Of a stretch of DNA of 64,000 nt, positions 61,330 through 64,000 are shown piece after piece. The DNA comes from Ornithomonoglobus_A sp045612845. GTDB taxonomy: Bacteria > Bacillota > Clostridia > UBA1381. Position 1 is the first letter of the stretch, and every line of letters begins with the position of its first letter. The stretch is taken from assembly GCA_045612845.1 (NCBI GenBank), contig JAZKZV010000025.1:1-64000 (forward strand), given 5' to 3'. The notes below the pieces were generated by a model. The model did not search any database and was not told the origin of the DNA. It saw only the letters and a list, made by a program, of their open reading frames with translations. Both the position numbers and the translations under genes were made by a program.

Positions 61330-63579
61330 TTAATCTTGAGCAGTCTGTCTGAATTCAACACCTATAACTGTTCCTACTGGAACCTTTTCTCCCGGTTTTA
61401 CACTTTGTTTTACACCGTATGCGGAGTATATTTCGCTGTGTCCTGCACCTGAAACTTCAAAATTCAAATGAAGTGATTTTAAGGACGAACGCGCTTCGTT
61501 TACTGAAATATTAGTAAAGTCAGGTACACTTACAAGCTCCTCTTCATGTTCCTCTGTATAAAGAATAACAAGAGAGCCTTCGTTCATGACTGTACCCTCG
61601 CTTGGGATTTGTTCAATAACCTTTTCGCCTTTTCCTTTTATAACATAATCGAGAGTATTTTGTTTAAATACTTCTTTTATATCATTTCTGTGGACACCTA
61701 TAAGGTTTGGAACAGTATCAAGAACCAACGGTTCTTCATCTGCACTATATTGTTTTTCTACACCAAGGTAGTTTAGGATATCTTCAATCAATTCTCCAAC
61801 AAGAGGTGCGGCAATAGTACCACCATACTTGTTATTTGTCTGAGGCTCATCAAGCATTACAAGGCATATTATTTCCGGGTCATTTGCAGGAGCAAAGCCT
61901 ACAAACGAAGCAATACGCTTATCAGAACCTCTGGGAGCTTTTTCGGATGTACCTGTTTTACCGCCTATTCTGCAACCTTTTACGTATGCATTTTTACCTG
62001 TTGCATTAGGAGAGGAAACAACCTTTTCGAGGATAGTGCGCATTGTTTGTGAGGTTTCTTCGGATATTACTCTGTTTACAACCTCTGTTTCGTAGCTTTT
62101 TACTATTCCGTTGGAGTTTCTTATCTCTTTTACAATTTGCGGTTTCATTCTTTCGCCGCCATTTACAACAGATGAGATTGCGGTTATAAGCTGGATGGGA
62201 GTAACCTGAATACCTTGCCCGAAAGCACTTGTTGCAAGGTCAACGTCGCTCATTCCGTTCTTATAATATATACTTGACGATTCACCTACAAGTTCAATAT
62301 CAGTTTTTTCACTAAGGCCAAAAGCAGAAAAATATTCCATGAACTTATCTGAGCCAAGTTTTATTCCTAAATCCATGAATACAGGGTTGCATGAGTTCTG
62401 CACGCCCTGGACGAACGTCTGCGAACCATGACCGTGTTTGTTTGCACAGCTTATACGTCTGTCATAAACAACTTTATATCCCGGACAGTAAAATGTAGAT
62501 TCGTCATCTACAATATTTTCTTCTAATGCGGCCGCTGCGGTTATTATTTTAAATGTAGAACCCGGCTCGTAGGAATCGGAAATTGCTTTGTTACGCCACA
62601 TTTTGTTTTGCAGATTTCGTGTGCGTTCTTCCTTGAGAGTTTTCTCGTCCTTATCCTCGTCTACTTCGGGATTGGCATTTGCCGATTTAAACTGCATTAT
62701 GTACTCATCAAATGCTTTAACATCATATGGGTTATTTGCATCAAAGTCCGGCTTTGTTGCCATTGCAAGAATTTCGCCTGTTTTTGGGTTCATTACAATT
62801 CCTGCAGCGCCTTCTTTTAGTTTGTACTCAGTGATAGCTTCTTCAAGATGCTTTTCTAAGAAATGCTGAATAGTTTCATCTATTGTAAGTACAACATCAG
62901 CACCCTTGGATGCGGCATTTAAGTATTCCTCCTGGTCGGTTTCGAGTGTAGTACCGCCGGCGGTTCTTTTTGCATCTATTGAACCCGCCTTTCCTGAAAG
63001 TTCATTATCGAAGGTGAGCTCAATTCCCTGCAGACCGTTGTTGTCATATCCCGTAAAACCAAGGATATGAGGGGCTATTGCATAAGGATAATAACGCTTT
63101 GAGTCATCCTCAAAATATAGACCTGAAAGATTTTTTGCAGTTTCGGGACTGTTTTCATAATCCATAAGAGCCTTTATCTGATTGCTTTGCTCCATGGTGA
63201 TACGTTTTTTTATTACCTGATAGTTACTGTTCTGAGTTACAAGTTTTGTAAGCTTTTGCTCATCCATATCCAAAATGGGAGCAAGAGTTTTTACTATATA
63301 ATCTGCATTTTTATTTTTAACTATATCATTAGGATTGCAGATTAGTGTGTCAACGGATGTGCTCTGTGCGAGCATCTTTCCGTTACGGTCATATATATTT
63401 CCGCGTGATGCAGTTATTATACTGCTACCTGTTTGCTGGGCTTTTGCACGTCGGCTCATTTCGTCTCCGCGTATTACCTGCCAATATACAAGTCTTAGAA
63501 CCAATAAAGCCATACATGCTATAACAATAACTACAAACGGAAAAATTCGTTTTTTTATACTGTTTAATGATGGAGTCAA
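61330..63579 (-). CDS. ftsI: Class B penicillin-binding protein with two PASTA domains (FtsI/SpoVD)
   Basis: A membrane-anchored D,D-transpeptidase for septal or spore-cortex wall. The 749-residue protein has one N-terminal helix (about 13-34), the PBP dimer domain with ASRGNIYDRNGKMLAQ, and the transpeptidase domain with SxxK in EPGSTFKII, SxN in VQNSCNP and KTGTSEKA. Two PASTA repeats follow (from about 615). SpoVD of Bacillus has one PASTA and PBP2B two, so the name is open. The start is TTG 63579, with AAAGG upstream; ATG-ATA-TAA just before it does not extend. Confidence 0.93.
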   Translation of the reverse strand: MTPSLNSIKKRIFPFVVIVIACMALLVLRLVYWQVIRGDEMSRRAKAQQTGSSIITASRGNIYDRNGKMLAQSTSVDTLICNPNDIVKNKNADYIVKTLAPILDMDEQKLTKLVTQNSNYQVIKKRITMEQSNQIKALMDYENSPETAKNLSGLYFEDDSKRYYPYAIAPHILGFTGYDNNGLQGIELTFDNELSGKAGSIDAKRTAGGTTLETDQEEYLNAASKGADVVLTIDETIQHFLEKHLEEAITEYKLKEGAAGIVMNPKTGEILAMATKPDFDANNPYDVKAFDEYIMQFKSANANPEVDEDKDEKTLKEERTRNLQNKMWRNKAISDSYEPGSTFKIITAAAALEENIVDDESTFYCPGYKVVYDRRISCANKHGHGSQTFVQGVQNSCNPVFMDLGIKLGSDKFMEYFSAFGLSEKTDIELVGESSSIYYKNGMSDVDLATSAFGQGIQVTPIQLITAISSVVNGGERMKPQIVKEIRNSNGIVKSYETEVVNRVISEETSQTMRTILEKVVSSPNATGKNAYVKGCRIGGKTGTSEKAPRGSDKRIASFVGFAPANDPEIICLVMLDEPQTNNKYGGTIAAPLVGELIEDILNYLGVEKQYSADEEPLVLDTVPNLIGVHRNDIKEVFKQNTLDYVIKGKGEKVIEQIPSEGTVMNEGSLVILYTEEHEEELVSVPDFTNISVNEARSSLKSLHLNFEVSGAGHSEIYSAYGVKQSVKPGEKVPVGTVIGVEFRQTAQD

Positions 63580-63599
63580 TTATATCATCCGAGCCTTTC

Positions 63600-63662
63600 T
63601 CCCGCAATTTCAAAACCCTTTCGCGTCGCGGGAAGACGAAAAGGAGTACCTTAAAACTCCTT
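63600..63662 (-). other. Structured spacer between ftsL and ftsI/spoVD
   Basis: Two small stems fill the 87-bp gap: AAGGAGT/ACTCCTT (63641-63647 with 63656-63662) and TCCCGC/GCGGGA (63600-63605 with 63628-63633). The second sequesters the GGGAG part of the ftsI ribosome binding region on the minus strand. It is G/C-richer than the flanks. Confidence 0.4.
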
Positions 63663-63666
63663 ATAG

Positions 63667-64000
63667 CTATTTTATGCTGAAAAAGTCCACTATATTACCT
63701 AAAACAGACGATAGTGCCATACGTATACTTTTTATAACGCCCTCTTCAGATGTGGCTATTTTCTCTACAGTATCCTGCTGTTTTACATTTACATACACGT
63801 ACTGGTAATTTTCGGGTCTTTGCATGCCGAGTCTTGAAGTAGCTTCTTTTTCTATTTCTGAAAGACTAAAGCTGTTTTCGAGGTCAAAAGCCTTTTGATT
63901 TGTAAGCGCTTCTTCCTGTTTTAGCTCGGCATTAAGATTAGCTACAACGAGTTTTGTATCGTGCACAGAAATAAAGGTCGATACCATAAAAGCAGCCGAA
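63667..64000 (-). CDS. ftsL: FtsL-like cell-division protein (partial, 5' end beyond window)
   Basis: A bitopic division protein of the FtsL/DivIC kind, found immediately before the class B PBP gene in dcw clusters. The visible part starts inside a membrane helix (SAAFMVSTFISV) and continues with a coiled-coil of heptads rich in Leu, Ala and Glu (about 20-55), then SRLGMQRPENYQYVYVN, which is typical of FtsL, and a tail. The reading frame stays open to the window edge, so an internal ATG at 63987 is not the true start. Confidence 0.8.
   Translation of the reverse strand, partial: SAAFMVSTFISVHDTKLVVANLNAELKQEEALTNQKAFDLENSFSLSEIEKEATSRLGMQRPENYQYVYVNVKQQDTVEKIATSEEGVIKSIRMALSSVLGNIVDFFSIK

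Noticed and set aside
63580..63613. Upstream ATG as the start of ftsI/spoVD
   Set aside because: The ATG at the expected spacing reads ATG-ATA-TAA and stops, so TTG 63579 is the first usable start.
1..64000. CRISPR array or insertion sequence
   Set aside because: Reading through the window found no regularly spaced repeats and no transposase.

Overview
The window is AT-rich chromosomal DNA from an anaerobic, fermentative member of the Clostridia (Bacillota), probably a spore former. Evidence: [FeFe]-hydrogenase maturases HydF and HydG, a one-piece pyruvate:ferredoxin oxidoreductase, a tandem glycine riboswitch, SpoVB-, SpoVE- and SpoVD-type proteins, a SpoIIQ-like M23 peptidase, strong Shine-Dalgarno sites, frequent consensus TTGACA-17-TATAAT promoters and some GTG/TTG starts. 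No prophage, insertion sequence or CRISPR array was seen.

Layout. 0-0.5 kb: two tRNA-Ser genes on the minus strand. 0.46-3.1 kb: hydG-hydF, minus strand. 3.3-9.2 kb: hom-thrB-lysC (aspartate family amino acids), then rlmB, an ACT-domain regulator and a UPF0210 protein. 9.2-18.5 kb: htpG (minus), ligA, a type Ic aminotransferase and nifJ. 18.5-24.8 kb: glycine riboswitch with Na+/alanine-glycine symporter, uraA-upp uracil salvage, a long structured leader before a GNAT acetyltransferase, and a class II aldolase. 24.9-31 kb: a SWIM/SNF2 helicase, a GT-C-like membrane protein and a CapA phosphoesterase. 31-38.5 kb: a compact one-strand cluster (OFA-type transporter, M20 amidohydrolase, acyltransferase, GltD-like flavoprotein, polysaccharide deacetylase, TIGR04076, YhcH) that looks like an uncharacterised catabolic pathway for an N-acylated compound. 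38.6-44.8 kb: a solitary tyrosine recombinase with an excisionase-like N-terminus, ridA, a large secreted CAP/NlpC-P60 protein and an AI-2E exporter-family protein. 44.8-54.9 kb: a SpoIIQ-like peptidase, MecA, YajC, a TIGR04086 protein, a PurF paralogue without the glutaminase cysteine, a SpoVB-like flippase, aroA, a CorC-type protein and mazG. 55-64 kb: the division and cell-wall (dcw) cluster on the minus strand, ftsL-ftsI/spoVD-murE-murF-mraY-ftsW/spoVE-murG, without murD.

The most useful observations are these: an internal in-frame Shine-Dalgarno and GTG start in lysC that predicts a separate regulatory subunit; the glutaminase-dead PurF paralogue; a ~200-nt structured leader with mutually exclusive helices before the GNAT gene; the odd catalytic boxes of the tyrosine recombinase; a sigma-F/G-like promoter before the M23 peptidase; the 31-37.6 kb cluster; and a terminator whose 3' arm is also the ribosome binding site of the next gene. 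Family assignments come from reading motifs; no database search was run.
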